64,000 nucleotides of DNA from Armatimonadota bacterium (GCA_025998755.1 AP024674.1:2558162-2622161), one strand, 5' to 3'. Positions 37,388-46,980 are shown, numbered from the stretch's first letter. A program made the numbers and translations. The notes: generated by a model not told the origin, from the sequence alone.

Positions 37388-38631
37388 TCAGTGTTTGTAC
37401 CACGATTCCAGATCTTCGTCCGGAGCCTTCATCAGCGGCGAGAGCCGCTGGCGTGGCTCGCCGTCGCACTGGATCTCGAAGACGGTGGCCAGATGGTCCG
37501 GCGCTTCCATCGGAAGGCCTTTCAGGATGAGTCGTTCGGCGCGTCTGCTCGAATTCCACGGTCGGCCCTCCCAGATACCGGACCGAGATCACCCTTGTTT
37601 CCAGCCCTCCTATGACCAGCGAGCTGCCTGGCCACCGGTTGCAATGGAAGTAGGCCGTGTTGCCCTTGCGGGTGAAGTCTCCAGTGGCCTGCCAGTCCTG
37701 CACCATGGGGTCGCTCGCGTCGTAGATGGCCGGTCCGTTCTTCTGCAGCCAGCGGCCCACCTGCCCGAACACCTCCCGGTAGACCGGCGGAATGCTCCCG
37801 TCCGGCGCGGGGCCGATGTTCAGCAGCAGGTTGCCTCCGTGCGACGCCACCTGCCGGAGCATGCGCACCACGTGCCAGGCGGTCTTGTAGTTGCGGTCTA
37901 TCGGCGTGTAGCCCCAGCTGTCGTTCAGCGTCATGCACGACTCCCACGCGCGTCCGCCCTTCGCGGGGGTGATGTGCTGCTCCGGCGTCTCGAAATCCTC
38001 GGGAATGCGGGAGCGGTTGTTGATGAGGATATCCGGCTGCAGGGAGCGCACCATGGCGTTCAAGCGCTCCGATTCCCACCCTTCCGCACTCAGAGGATAC
38101 GGGCAGTCGTACCAGAGGATGTCAATCTTGCCATAGTTGGAGCACAGTTCCCGGACCAGTCCGTGTGTGTACTCCACAAAGCGCTTCCGAGCGCCCTCGT
38201 CATAGAGGCATTCTCGGCCGTCCGGGTGGTGCCAGTCGTTCAGGCTGTAATACAGGCCCACGCGCAGCCCTGCCTGACGTGCGGCTTCCACGAACTCCGC
38301 CACCAGATCCCGCCCGGGGCCACGCTTCACAGCAGTTGTAGTCTGTCAGCTTCGTGTCCCACAGGCAGTATCCTTCGTGATGCTTTGTGGTCATCACGAT
38401 GTAGCGCATGCCGGTCTCGACGGCCAGCTCCGCCCACATTCTGGCGGGGCAGGGCAGCGGCCGGAAGGTATCCGCCAGCTTCTCGTACTCCTCCAGCGGG
38501 ATGCGCTCCCGGTTCATCGCCCATTCGTGCCGGCCGATCTGGGAATACAGCCCCCAGTGCACGAACATTCCGAAGCGCGCGGCGCGGAACCATTCCAGGC
38601 GTCTGTGTCTGTCCTGTTCTTCGGCGGTCAT
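37388..38631 (-). pseudogene. GH29-like alpha-L-fucosidase, two frameshifts
   Basis: Opening WFRAARFGMFVHWGLYSQ, then YIVMTTKHHEGYCLWDTKLT, are the GH29 N-terminal blocks. Shift +1 near 38332 (TGCTGTG, where homologues read Asn-Cys-Val-Lys) and the frame continues GRDLVAEFVEAARQAGL, YSLNDWHHPDGR and the nucleophile region KIDILWYDCPYPL. A C-terminal beta domain follows. A second +1 near 37540 restores ERLILKGLPMEAPDHLATVF and a stop at 37388. The rebuilt protein has about 413 residues and no signal peptide. It should release L-fucose from glycans. It lies 61 bases downstream of the GH172 gene in the same operon. Confidence 0.8.
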
Positions 38632-38658
38632 CGAGTCCCGGGTCTCCTTGTGTCGGGA

Positions 38659-38682
38659 GGGGCCGCTCCTGCGAGCGGCCCC
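38659..38682. repeat. Perfect inverted repeat between GH172 and fucosidase genes
   Basis: GGGGCCGCTC (38659-38668) pairs with GAGCGGCCCC (38673-38682) around a 4-base loop. On the minus strand, the direction of the operon, no T-run follows, so it may be an mRNA processing or stabilising hairpin rather than a terminator. Confidence 0.55.
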
Positions 38683-38691
38683 CGGCTTTTG

Positions 38692-39783
38692 TCACCAGTT
38701 CGGCAGTCTGAGCTCCGCCGGCAGCATCGGCGGGAACGGCCGGTGCGGCTCGGTCTGATACCAGTAAGCCACGCTGCACCAATCGTCGCTGCGGTCGTTT
38801 GCGTGCCCGTGCTCAATGGACACGCGGATATTCTTCTGGAACGGGATGGGATCCAGGATGTGATAGCGGTAGACGCACACCTTTCCCCAGTCGTTGAACT
38901 GATCCTCCAGCTCGCACCAGCTCATGCCATTGTAGAGGTAGGCGTTCTTCTGCATTCCCCAGGCCTGAGCCAGATAGTCCTCGCTGCCGGTTCCGTGCAT
39001 ATCGGGCGGCCAGGCGCGCTCGCCGTCGCGGTCCACGAAGATCATGTCGTCGCCTTCTCCCCACCAGCCCCGCGCCTGATGGTCAATGGAGAAGTTCACG
39101 CCCACGTAGTGGCCGCGGCCTTCGGCTTCCAGGATCAGGTAGTTGCCTTCGTCGCTCAGGTTCACGCCGTCCGGGCCCTGCTCCCGCTGACGATGGCTTG
39201 CCGAGCCCCAGAAGCTGCCCTCTCCCGTCCATCCGTCGCAGGGGTTCTCACGACGCCACTGGGCGTGGAAGTATACGATGTCGTCCGGCAGCGACGCGTG
39301 CTTCTGGTAGTCAATGTAGAAGTAGAACGAGCGCACCGGCTCCGTCTGCTCGTTGACGATCTCGATGCGGGCGCTCTTGCGGAATGGCATCTGGAACCAG
39401 CAGTTCATGGCGCACCCGCCTCCGAGCTGCCCCCGCTGGTGGCAGCTGGTGTTGAACGGCGCGCACTGGTAGCTGTAGGTGCGGGCATGCCCCAGGCCGA
39501 AGAAGTCACCCACCGGCGTTTCCACGGACGGATGCTCCTCCCCGTCCCAGAACATCCGCAGCAGAAGCTTGCGAAGATACATGTTGTCCGGGGAGTTGAT
39601 GGTGAACCAGATGTGGCTGATCACCCCCGGACCCTTCAGGTCGGCCAGGACTTTCGTCTCGCCGGGCTCGATGCGCCAGGCGTCCCCGTTACGGCCCGTC
39701 CTGTCCCAGCTGCTCTCCCGCGCCGGGATGAAGTCCTTCGCGAACATCAGGCCGCCAAGCGGCCCCGCGGGCAGAATGCTCAT
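38692..39783 (-). CDS. DUF2961 / GH172 family glycoside hydrolase
   Basis: A 363-residue protein of the DUF2961 family, now GH172, whose members act on difructose dianhydrides and on arabinofuranosides. Typical blocks: PGVISHIWFTI, the WDGEEHPSVETPVGDFFG segment, YFYIDYQKHASLPDDIVYFH, and HGTGSEDYLAQAWG, whose glutamate is part of the active site. There is no signal peptide. It is intact, unlike the next three genes downstream, and is the third gene of the sulfatase-headed minus-strand operon. Confidence 0.9.
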   Translation of the reverse strand: MSILPAGPLGGLMFAKDFIPARESSWDRTGRNGDAWRIEPGETKVLADLKGPGVISHIWFTINSPDNMYLRKLLLRMFWDGEEHPSVETPVGDFFGLGHARTYSYQCAPFNTSCHQRGQLGGGCAMNCWFQMPFRKSARIEIVNEQTEPVRSFYFYIDYQKHASLPDDIVYFHAQWRRENPCDGWTGEGSFWGSASHRQREQGPDGVNLSDEGNYLILEAEGRGHYVGVNFSIDHQARGWWGEGDDMIFVDRDGERAWPPDMHGTGSEDYLAQAWGMQKNAYLYNGMSWCELEDQFNDWGKVCVYRYHILDPIPFQKNIRVSIEHGHANDRSDDWCSVAYWYQTEPHRPFPPMLPAELRLPNW

Positions 39784-39856
39784 CTCGTCACTCGTGTCCT
39801 TTCCTCAAACGATGTGGTTCCAACGCCCCGGAGTGCGGTGCGTCTCCCCCGGAGGC

Positions 39857-41248
39857 TCAACCGTTGATCTCCCGCCACTGGCGGTGCGCGGTTCCCAGCA
39901 GGAACTCCAGCAGCTCCTCCCGCAGCCGGGCCGCGGTCCCGACATGATCCGGGTGGCCGGCAAGGTTCAGGGATTCGGCCGGGTCTTCCTGCAGGTCGAA
40001 CAGCTTCAGCGTCCGCCCGTGGCTATCGCAGACCAGTTTGAAGCGGCCGTCAAAGGCCATGGTCCTCTCGCCAACTTCGCTGAATACGGTCCGTCTGCCT
40101 TCCCATCCTTGCGCATCTGCGGCCAGCGAATACCCGAACATGTTCGGGATGTCACGGCCGCACCCGGCGGCGTCCAGAATGGTGGCGGTCAGGTCCAGTA
40201 GAGAGGTCAGCCCGGAGAAGACGGCGGGCGCGGAGCCTTCGGGCGGCCGGATGATGGCGGGCACCCGCGCGCTTGCCTCGTAAAACACGCTCTTGGAGCA
40301 GCGCCCTTTGTCTCCGGCCATCTCGCCGTGGTCGCTCCAGAAGATGATCCAGGTCTCCGTTCCCCGGCGCGCTGTCCAGGCTTCCAGCACCCGGCCCATC
40401 AGTGAGTCCACATGCTCAACGCGCGCGCTGTAGAGGCTGCGCACCCGCAGCCACTGCTCCGTGGAGATCCCGGGGTTATGGCTCATCATCTCCCGGTGGT
40501 GCTCCAGTGCTGCCCCGCGGAGCCACTCCGGCGCAGGGTCGCGCGGCAGCGGAGGTGGCATCGCGGCCGGGTCGTAGGTGTCGAAGCGTTCAGGCGGATC
40601 CCACGGGCTGTGCGGGCCGCCCAGTCCCACAAAGAGATAGAGCGGGCGTCCGGGGTCGGACCGGTCAATATAGTCCACGGCCAGCTGCGCGATGAAGTCA
40701 TCCGGGTGCCGTCCATCCGGCAGCGGCGACGGCCACAGGGCCCGGTGCATTCCCACCTCCGCGCGCCTCCGGTAATCCTGCAGGAACAGTTCGTAGACCC
40801 CCTGCTCCTTCATCCAGTCAGTCAAAATGGAGGTGGTGGTCTGCGTGGACAGCGGCCCGGTGCATTCCAGGATGTCATCCCACCCGAGCGCCCGCATGAA
40901 CGGTTCTTCCTCCCTCAGATCCCGTCCGCCACCGTGAGGATACAGGTGGCTTTTGCCGACGTGGCAGGTCCGGTATCCGGCCTCCTTTAGGCGATGCAGA
41001 ATGCTGTCCCGCGGATCGGGAATGCGCCCGACGTTGTCCCACATCCCGTGGTTGTGCGGATACATCCCTGTGATGAAGGACGCCCGCGCGGGCATACACA
41101 AAGGGGACGGAGTGTAGCACCGCGTGAGGACCGTCCCCTGAGCGGCCAGCGCATCCAGAGTGGGTGTGCGGACGTGGGTCGCACCCAGCGCGCCCACCCA
41201 GTCCGCCCGGTGCTGGTCGGTCATCAACATCAGAATGTCAGCGGGCAT
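39857..41248 (-). CDS. Type I sulfatase
   Basis: A 463-residue alkaline-phosphatase-superfamily sulfatase. The metal site opens LMLMTDQHRADW. The modification site SPLCMPARASFITGMYPHN has the CxPxR consensus, so the cysteine would become formylglycine. GKSHLYPHGG and the SDHGEMAGDKG block complete the metal site. No signal peptide, so a cytoplasmic role on imported sulfated sugars is likely. Its start overlaps the end of the preceding sulfatase gene by 11 bases. No sulfatase-maturing enzyme is in the window. Confidence 0.93.
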   Translation of the reverse strand: MPADILMLMTDQHRADWVGALGATHVRTPTLDALAAQGTVLTRCYTPSPLCMPARASFITGMYPHNHGMWDNVGRIPDPRDSILHRLKEAGYRTCHVGKSHLYPHGGGRDLREEEPFMRALGWDDILECTGPLSTQTTTSILTDWMKEQGVYELFLQDYRRRAEVGMHRALWPSPLPDGRHPDDFIAQLAVDYIDRSDPGRPLYLFVGLGGPHSPWDPPERFDTYDPAAMPPPLPRDPAPEWLRGAALEHHREMMSHNPGISTEQWLRVRSLYSARVEHVDSLMGRVLEAWTARRGTETWIIFWSDHGEMAGDKGRCSKSVFYEASARVPAIIRPPEGSAPAVFSGLTSLLDLTATILDAAGCGRDIPNMFGYSLAADAQGWEGRRTVFSEVGERTMAFDGRFKLVCDSHGRTLKLFDLQEDPAESLNLAGHPDHVGTAARLREELLEFLLGTAHRQWREING

Positions 41249-42710
41249 CGCCTTGCTCCTCCAGGCGGCGCAGACGTTCTCGCAAGACGGTGGTCTCCAT
41301 CGGGGTGTCGCGCGGATCGGCCCCTTCCGGCCAGCATATCACCTTGGCATCACGCACTCCGGCTCCCAGCAAACGGCGGCAGAGCTCCAGTGTCAGGCGA
41401 TCCCGCACATCCTTCAGCAGTGGATCCTCGAACCGGTTGTTCAGCTCCTTCGGGTCGGTCTGCAGATCATACAGCTCGGGGGTGTCATCGTGGTACAGGC
41501 TCAGCTTGTATCTGCCGTCCGTGATCATCGCCCCCGGTCCGAAGCTGTGCGGCGGGAAGGGGGCTTTCTGGGGTTCCGGCCAGGGTTCCGGCCACGTGGG
41601 GGCCTTGATCCCGGCCTCCACCAGCGCGGACGGGCGTCCTTCGGAGTCGTCCAACCGCCGTGACACAAGGCGATCATGCAGGCTCTTCCCGGTGAAAGCC
41701 AGGGGAATGGGAATGCCACACGCCTCCAGCAGGGTCGGGGCCAGGTCAACCTCCTCCACCAGTCCGCGGAACCGTCCGCGATATGCGCCCTCCGGATGGC
41801 GCAGGATGACAGGGATGCGCGTGAGGCACTCATAAAACACCGGGATCTTGTGGAAGCATCCCTGATCTCCCAGAAGCTCGCCGTGGTCCGCAAAGAAGGC
41901 CACCAGCGTGGAGCCGTCCTGCCCGGATTCCGAAAGGGCGTCCAGGATCTGGCCGGCCAGTTGATCCACCCAGCGCACCTGTCCCATATAGGCCGCGATG
42001 GCGCGGCGGATGTCCTCGTCCGAGGCATCCTGCGCCTGACTGGCGATACGCCAGTTCAGCACGCGCCGGGGCTTGGCGGAGGCTGGGTTTCGGTAGCCTT
42101 CCGGCAGGATCATCTCATCGGGCCGGAACATCGAGAAGAACGGCTCCGGGCAGGTGAACGCTGGATGCGGACTCTGCCAGTTGACCCAGCACAGCCACGG
42201 CTCGCCACCGCGCTGGCGGCTGATGAACTCCACAGCATCCTGAGTGATGCGGGCGTCCGAAGCGAACGAACTGTCCGGGTCCATCGGGAAGGCTTCGAAA
42301 GAGCGGCGGTAGAGCGGATGGCTGTCGTAGTTGCCCTGACAGATTTCATCCAGCTCGTCCCAGATTTCAGGCAACTGGTCCTGCTCGAAGCAGTGGTTCT
42401 TTCCGAACATCGCAGTCCGGTAGCCGGCCTCTTTCAGGCTTCGTACCAGGTTGGGGACGCCGAAGTCCACCGTGGACCCGTAGTTTCGGTGGTTGTGCTC
42501 GGAGAGACGCGTGCTGGTGACGAAGCTGATGCGGCTGGGCCCACAGAGCGGAGCGGCGCAGTAGGCGCGCTCCAGCAGCGCTCCTTCGGCAGCCAGCGCA
42601 TCAAGCCGGCACGTCCCGATCCGCGGGTGCCCGTAGCAGCCCAGATAGTCCGCCCGGAGCTGGTCCGGGCACAGGATCAACAGGTTCCATCGTCGCGCGT
42701 TCCCTGGCAT
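41238..42710 (-). CDS. Type I sulfatase
   Basis: About 490 residues. LILCPDQLRADYLGCYG carries the first metal ligands, and AAPLCGPSRISFVTS is the CxPxR formylglycine site. The metal-site block FFADHGELLGDQG and a C-terminal LYDLQTDPKELNN segment are typical. I take the ATG at 42710, at the start of similarity; an upstream ATG at 42770 adds 20 unrelated residues. It is the first gene of the minus-strand sugar operon and is divergent from a third sulfatase. Confidence 0.92.
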   Translation of the reverse strand: MPGNARRWNLLILCPDQLRADYLGCYGHPRIGTCRLDALAAEGALLERAYCAAPLCGPSRISFVTSTRLSEHNHRNYGSTVDFGVPNLVRSLKEAGYRTAMFGKNHCFEQDQLPEIWDELDEICQGNYDSHPLYRRSFEAFPMDPDSSFASDARITQDAVEFISRQRGGEPWLCWVNWQSPHPAFTCPEPFFSMFRPDEMILPEGYRNPASAKPRRVLNWRIASQAQDASDEDIRRAIAAYMGQVRWVDQLAGQILDALSESGQDGSTLVAFFADHGELLGDQGCFHKIPVFYECLTRIPVILRHPEGAYRGRFRGLVEEVDLAPTLLEACGIPIPLAFTGKSLHDRLVSRRLDDSEGRPSALVEAGIKAPTWPEPWPEPQKAPFPPHSFGPGAMITDGRYKLSLYHDDTPELYDLQTDPKELNNRFEDPLLKDVRDRLTLELCRRLLGAGVRDAKVICWPEGADPRDTPMETTVLRERLRRLEEQGDAR

Positions 42711-42878
42711 GGCAATGTTCCGCCAGTTTCTTTCGTTCCTTCCCGACAGGGCTCCTGCGTGCTGCAGCACAAAGATGGGATAATATGATGACTGACGCGC
42801 ATCAAGCTCCCTTCTGCCCGGAGGAAATCACGATAACGCCGCCGCATTCTGCAAAAGACTGGAAGAGAGACGTGCCAA

Positions 42879-44369
42879 GTGAAACGTCCGAACATTCTGA
42901 TCATCCAGACCGACCAACATAATCCCAAGATCGCCGGATACGCCGGGGATCCTCTCGCGCGCACTCAGGCGCTGGACGCTCTGGCGGAGCGCTCCACGAT
43001 CTTCGATGCTGCCTACTGTCAGTCTCCCCTCTGCGTTCCCAGTCGGCTCTCCATGCTGACAGGCCGGTATGTGGGCGCACTGAAAGCCTGGAACAACAGT
43101 TGCGAGCTACGTCCCGATCACCTCACATTCGCGGAGCACTTGGGTAAGCACGGTTATACCACCGCGCTGGTCGGCAAGATGCACCTGGCCGGTCCCCGCT
43201 GGATGGGCGGTTTCCAGCATCGTCCTTACGGGGACCTGTGCGTTGACCGTTTCTGTTTCCATCAGCCGGACCCCGTGGAGACATGGGACGGCCGCTGGTG
43301 CAATCACGCCGTGGGACGCTTCCCCTGGGCAGGCGAGACGGAAATTCCCGAGAGTCTTCTGGCTGATGCCAACGTCACCCGGGAGTCGTTGGCGTTCCTC
43401 CTGGAGCACGCGGACACCGCGCCACAGCAGCCGTGGTTGCTGGTGGCCGGCTACAGCCGCCCGCACTTTCCGCTAACCGTTCCCGGCCGCTACTTTCGCC
43501 GGGCCGCACGCGCGGTGACCAGCCTGCCTCCGAAGCCGGTCGGATACCCGGATTGCCTGCATCCGCACGACCGCTACATCGTGGAGGACTTTCATCTGCT
43601 GGACTTCCCGGAGGAAGATCACATCCGGGCGCTGGCGGCCTATTATGCCTGCGTTGACTATGTGGACGACTGCATCGGCGAGCTGCTGGACGGCCTTCGA
43701 AAGGCCGGACTGCTGGAGAATACTTACATCATCTATCTGAGCGATCACGGCGATATGTGCGCAGAGAAGGGCCTGTGGTGCAAGCGCACCTATTATGATG
43801 CCTCCGCCCGTGTGCCGCTGATGATCTCTGGCCCGGATATCCCGGCAGGGGTTCGCATCCCGCGGCCGGTGGAGCTTGCGGATCTGTTCCCTACCCTGTG
43901 CGAGCTTGCCGGAGCTCCCGTCCCGGACGCTCTGGACGGCGTGAGCCTTACTCCTCTGCTGGGTGGGGACACAGCCGCCTACAGCCGCCGGTTCGCGCGC
44001 TCGGAACTGCTGACTCCACTGAAGCAGACCGCGTTCCGCATGGCGAGGGACGAACGCTGGAAGTATGTCGAGTTCCCGCAGTCCCCACCGAGGCTATTCG
44101 ACTTGCAATCCGACCCGGAGGAGACGAGCGACCTTCTGGCGCGCGGCGCGCCTCCGCCGGACTGTCCGTTGGCCGATCTGGAGGCGGCTTCCCGGCAGGG
44201 TCTCGGCTGGGACGACATCGCCCGGCTGCAGGAGGAAGACCTGAGCTCCCGCCCGCCCCGCACCCGGCATCCGGGCAGGGGGCCGGTGCAGTATCTCTTC
44301 CGCGGCGAGCGCGTGGACGGGGATGCGTTCCTGTATCCGGGGCTTGCCGAGGCGGGGGACGAAGACTAG
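42879..44369 (+). CDS. Type I sulfatase
   Basis: A 496-residue sulfatase starting at GTG with a GGAAGAGAGA stretch upstream. PNILIIQTDQHNPKIAGYAG and QSPLCVPSRLSMLTGRYVG (CxPxR) mark the metal and formylglycine sites. LSDHGDMCAEKGLW is the second metal block. Three non-identical sulfatases in 4.5 kb point to use of a polysaccharide sulfated at several positions. A GATAAT (42779-42784) may be the -10, but the -35 is poor. Confidence 0.93.
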   Translation: MKRPNILIIQTDQHNPKIAGYAGDPLARTQALDALAERSTIFDAAYCQSPLCVPSRLSMLTGRYVGALKAWNNSCELRPDHLTFAEHLGKHGYTTALVGKMHLAGPRWMGGFQHRPYGDLCVDRFCFHQPDPVETWDGRWCNHAVGRFPWAGETEIPESLLADANVTRESLAFLLEHADTAPQQPWLLVAGYSRPHFPLTVPGRYFRRAARAVTSLPPKPVGYPDCLHPHDRYIVEDFHLLDFPEEDHIRALAAYYACVDYVDDCIGELLDGLRKAGLLENTYIIYLSDHGDMCAEKGLWCKRTYYDASARVPLMISGPDIPAGVRIPRPVELADLFPTLCELAGAPVPDALDGVSLTPLLGGDTAAYSRRFARSELLTPLKQTAFRMARDERWKYVEFPQSPPRLFDLQSDPEETSDLLARGAPPPDCPLADLEAASRQGLGWDDIARLQEEDLSSRPPRTRHPGRGPVQYLFRGERVDGDAFLYPGLAEAGDED

Positions 44370-44420
44370 GCGCGAGGGCGCAGGTCCCAGGGGCGAAAGA
44401 AGACCGGGCCACTGTGGCCT

Positions 44421-44603
44421 TCACGGCCGCAAAGGGGTGAGCGTGCAGCACCTTGACCCAAGGGCTCCCTTCGCCCAGGCGGCCACCTGAGGAGTCCACT
44501 CGTTGGCGTGAGGACAGATGGGCGGCCCGCCGGCGGCCACGGAAGGGGCCGCAATGATCAGAGAGGCGGCGCAGAGCGCCGCCGCGATGCGCAGGCTTTT
44601 CAT
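44421..44603 (-). CDS. Small secreted peptide of unknown function
   Basis: A 60-residue product. The signal peptide MKSLRIAAALCAASLIIAA is followed by a short mature part containing ICPHANEWTPQVAAWAKG and three cysteines. AGGAGG lies upstream at a longish spacing (about 13 bases). It is too short for a family assignment. It converges on the third sulfatase gene and lies 77 bases after the next upstream gene start region. Confidence 0.4.
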   Translation of the reverse strand: MKSLRIAAALCAASLIIAAPSVAAGGPPICPHANEWTPQVAAWAKGALGSRCCTLTPLRP

Positions 44604-44680
44604 CGCAGATCGGTATCCTCCTGCAGGAGCGATGGTTTCACTCCCTCTCCGCAGATGTGACGTCCCCACGCCTGCCGCGG

Positions 44681-45964
44681 TCACGCGGATTCTTCCGGGT
44701 CGCAGGCAGCCAGAAACTCATCCGTAAGCCGTTTCGCCAGAAGATAGGTCTTCCGGTCGGGATAGAAGAGCAGGCGCTCGTCCCCAGTCTCCACCAGGCT
44801 GCAGTAAGAGGCCACCTGTGTGCGGTTGGTTCCCGGCGCCGGTGCCCACCCGGTGTCCGCGAAGATCTGCGGCGCTCCGAAAATCAGAGGATGCTCCTTC
44901 TCCCCAGGTAGGAAGCGGCCCACAGTGATCCAGGCGGGATTGCGCACGTTGGCAGCGTCCGTCGGGCCGCATCCGCCGTGGCCGGTTCCGTCGTTGTTGA
45001 AGAATACCAGCAGATACCGTCCGTCGCGCAGCCGGTAGAGGGGAGGAGGGGCCAGAGGGTTCTTCAGGGGTTCCCCGTCCGGAGCGTATCGCAGGGGACG
45101 CGGCTCGTCCCAGCTCCTGCCGCCATCCTCTGAGAGCGCAAAGTAGATCATTCCCCGCAGTGTCCTCATGACACAGATGAGGCGTCCGTCCGGCAGGGGC
45201 TGAACGGAGGGTTCCTGCGCCACGCTCACGCCCGGGCGCTCCGGACTCTCCACCCGCAGGCCGTGGGGTCCTGCAGGCCACGTGGTCACCACCAGCTTTG
45301 CCGGGTCGGACTCGGACAGGATATTCTCGAAGCGCAGGAAGCAGCATTCCGACATCCGGTGAAGCATGTCCGCGCCGGGGTCCACAGCATCGCTGGCCCA
45401 CCGGGTGAAGCCAGCGATGACGCTCCCATCCGGCAGGGCAGTGGGATTCTGGTAGACGATCCAGACGCGAGGCACGGAGGGGTCCGGGTTGCTGATGGCG
45501 TTTGGCGCGATCGGATAGTCGAACGTCTCGCGGCTCCAGGAGATGCCGTCATCGTCCGAGAAGCGACCACGCAGCACACCCGTGTCGGCCGCGCGCCCGT
45601 CATCCACGCCCACGTTCTTGGTGTAGAAGCACCAGATGCGCGACCCGCCCCCCGGCAGCACACCGGGACAGGGGATCAGGAACTGCCAGCTTGCCATCCC
45701 TGTGCCGGGAGCATCCTCCGGGCCGGCCCCATCCAGTATTTGGGGATGGGACCAGGTCTTGCCGCCGTCAGCGGAGCGGCTGAACACGACGCGCTGGTTG
45801 TCCGCACCCTCCACGCTGGCCGACGTCCAGGTGGCCAGGAGCGCTCCGCCCGGAGTGGCGATGGCGTTCAGGTGCTGGTTCTGCCCGTCCGGTCCGCACG
45901 GGTCGTCCGGGGCGAAGATGACGATATCGGGCTGAGTCCGGAGATGTTCCTCTGAAGCCGTCAA
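44681..45964 (-). CDS. Sialidase-like BNR-repeat beta-propeller protein
   Basis: A 427-residue six-bladed propeller. Three Asp-box motifs are visible: SRSADGGKTWS, FSDDDGISWS and LSEDGGRSWD. Other strands include IWCFYTKNVGVDDG and RYLLVFFNNDGTGHGG. There is no signal peptide. Similar proteins are annotated exo-alpha-sialidase, but the arginine triad is not obvious to me, so it may act on other glycans or only bind them. I use the TTG at 45962-45964, with GGAGG 8 bases upstream. It is divergent from the SIS gene. Confidence 0.8.
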   Translation of the reverse strand: MTASEEHLRTQPDIVIFAPDDPCGPDGQNQHLNAIATPGGALLATWTSASVEGADNQRVVFSRSADGGKTWSHPQILDGAGPEDAPGTGMASWQFLIPCPGVLPGGGSRIWCFYTKNVGVDDGRAADTGVLRGRFSDDDGISWSRETFDYPIAPNAISNPDPSVPRVWIVYQNPTALPDGSVIAGFTRWASDAVDPGADMLHRMSECCFLRFENILSESDPAKLVVTTWPAGPHGLRVESPERPGVSVAQEPSVQPLPDGRLICVMRTLRGMIYFALSEDGGRSWDEPRPLRYAPDGEPLKNPLAPPPLYRLRDGRYLLVFFNNDGTGHGGCGPTDAANVRNPAWITVGRFLPGEKEHPLIFGAPQIFADTGWAPAPGTNRTQVASYCSLVETGDERLLFYPDRKTYLLAKRLTDEFLAACDPEESA

Positions 45965-45974
45965 GGCGTTGTCC

Positions 45975-46000
45975 TCCGTTTTTATAGTATTATCCTACGA
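45975..46000. promoter_or_regulatory. AT-rich divergent promoter region
   Basis: This AT-rich patch between the divergent sialidase-like and SIS genes contains candidate -10 hexamers on both strands: TATTAT at 45988-45993 on plus; GATAAT within GGATAATACTATAAAA on minus. A direct GGATAA repeat on the minus strand may be an operator. -35 elements are not clear. Confidence 0.35.
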
Positions 46001-46112
46001 TTTTGTTATCCCTTCCCTGTGTCCGCATCGGAAAGCGCCGGAGGAAGGCGTCCGGCCGTTGTGCCCCTGTGTCGGGCGCGGCAAAGTACTGAAGGTTAGG
46101 GAGGAGAGGATG

Positions 46113-46871
46113 ATGGGTACATCCCCCGTGACACTGCAGTATCTGCAGAGGCTGCAGGAGCTGATGGACTGGATCGCCGCGAATCAGCTGGAGGCGATCG
46201 AACGCGCCGCTGCGATCATTGCAGAGGCGACGAAAGAAGACCGTCTGGTTCACATCATCGGCACCGGCGTTCACTCCCGCCTGGCCACGGAGGACGGTTT
46301 CTTCCGCGCGGGTGGTCTGGCGAATGTCAACCCCATCCTGGCCCTCCCGATGGAGAGCGGCGTGCGCTATATCACGGCGCAGGAGCAGCGCGCGGAGCCG
46401 GTGGCGGCGCTTCTGGATATGCATCCCCTGAATGCGGGGGATCCGTTGATCGTTGCGAACCTGTACGGGATGAACGCTTTCACTATTGAGACGCTCCTGC
46501 AGGCAGAGCGCAGGGGGCTTCGCACCATCCTCCTGACCTCGCGGCAGTGCGCCCGAGAGATCCCGAAGGACCACCCAAGCCGTCACCCCTCCCGGATGGA
46601 CGCGGAGGAGGCTCCTTCGGAGGTTCTGATCGACGTGCCGATGCCGATGGGGGATGCGCTGCTGACGTTCGAGGGGTGTCCTTTCCCCGTCGGGCCCAGC
46701 AGCTGTGTCCTGTTGAGCTTCACCCTGCATTCTATGATGTCCACAGCGGTGGCCCGACTGCTGGAGGAGGGGTTCGACCCTCCTGTGATCCGCAGCATCA
46801 ATACTCCGGATTTCGGCGTAGCGAACGAGCGCCTCTGGAAGCGTTACGGGGGACGGGTCAAGCACCTGTGA
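46113..46871 (+). CDS. SIS-domain sugar-phosphate isomerase-like protein
   Basis: About 252 residues with one SIS domain: RLVHIIGTGVHSRLATEDGF, then DPLIVANLYGMNAFTIETLL and GLRTILLTSRQCA. SIS domains bind phosphosugars, and the protein resembles the sugar-isomerase type found with amino-sugar or sialic acid catabolism, which fits the divergent sialidase-like gene. GGAGAGG lies just upstream. The ATG at 46113 gives better spacing than the one at 46110. The frame upstream to 45969 crosses the promoter region and is not coding. Confidence 0.8.
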   Translation: MGTSPVTLQYLQRLQELMDWIAANQLEAIERAAAIIAEATKEDRLVHIIGTGVHSRLATEDGFFRAGGLANVNPILALPMESGVRYITAQEQRAEPVAALLDMHPLNAGDPLIVANLYGMNAFTIETLLQAERRGLRTILLTSRQCAREIPKDHPSRHPSRMDAEEAPSEVLIDVPMPMGDALLTFEGCPFPVGPSSCVLLSFTLHSMMSTAVARLLEEGFDPPVIRSINTPDFGVANERLWKRYGGRVKHL

Positions 46872-46971
46872 AGCAAGACCTGGGATGAACAACCGGCCAT
46901 TTGAGCAATCGTGAGCAGGGATCTGCGCCGCGCACGCGAGCTTGCTGCCCTCGCCGCCTGAGCTGCCGCCG

Positions 46972-46980
46972 TGCTACAAT
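46972..46980 (+). promoter_or_regulatory. Extended -10 promoter of femAB-alr
   Basis: TGC-TACAAT, identical to the extended -10 at 9978-9986. No -35 is seen. AGGAGG at 46994-46999 and the GTG start at 47007 follow. Confidence 0.5.

Noticed and set aside
32521-38631. Programmed +1 frameshifting as an expression mechanism
   Set aside because: The eleven sites share no slippery codon, stop codon or stimulating structure, and multiple sites per gene would give negligible product.
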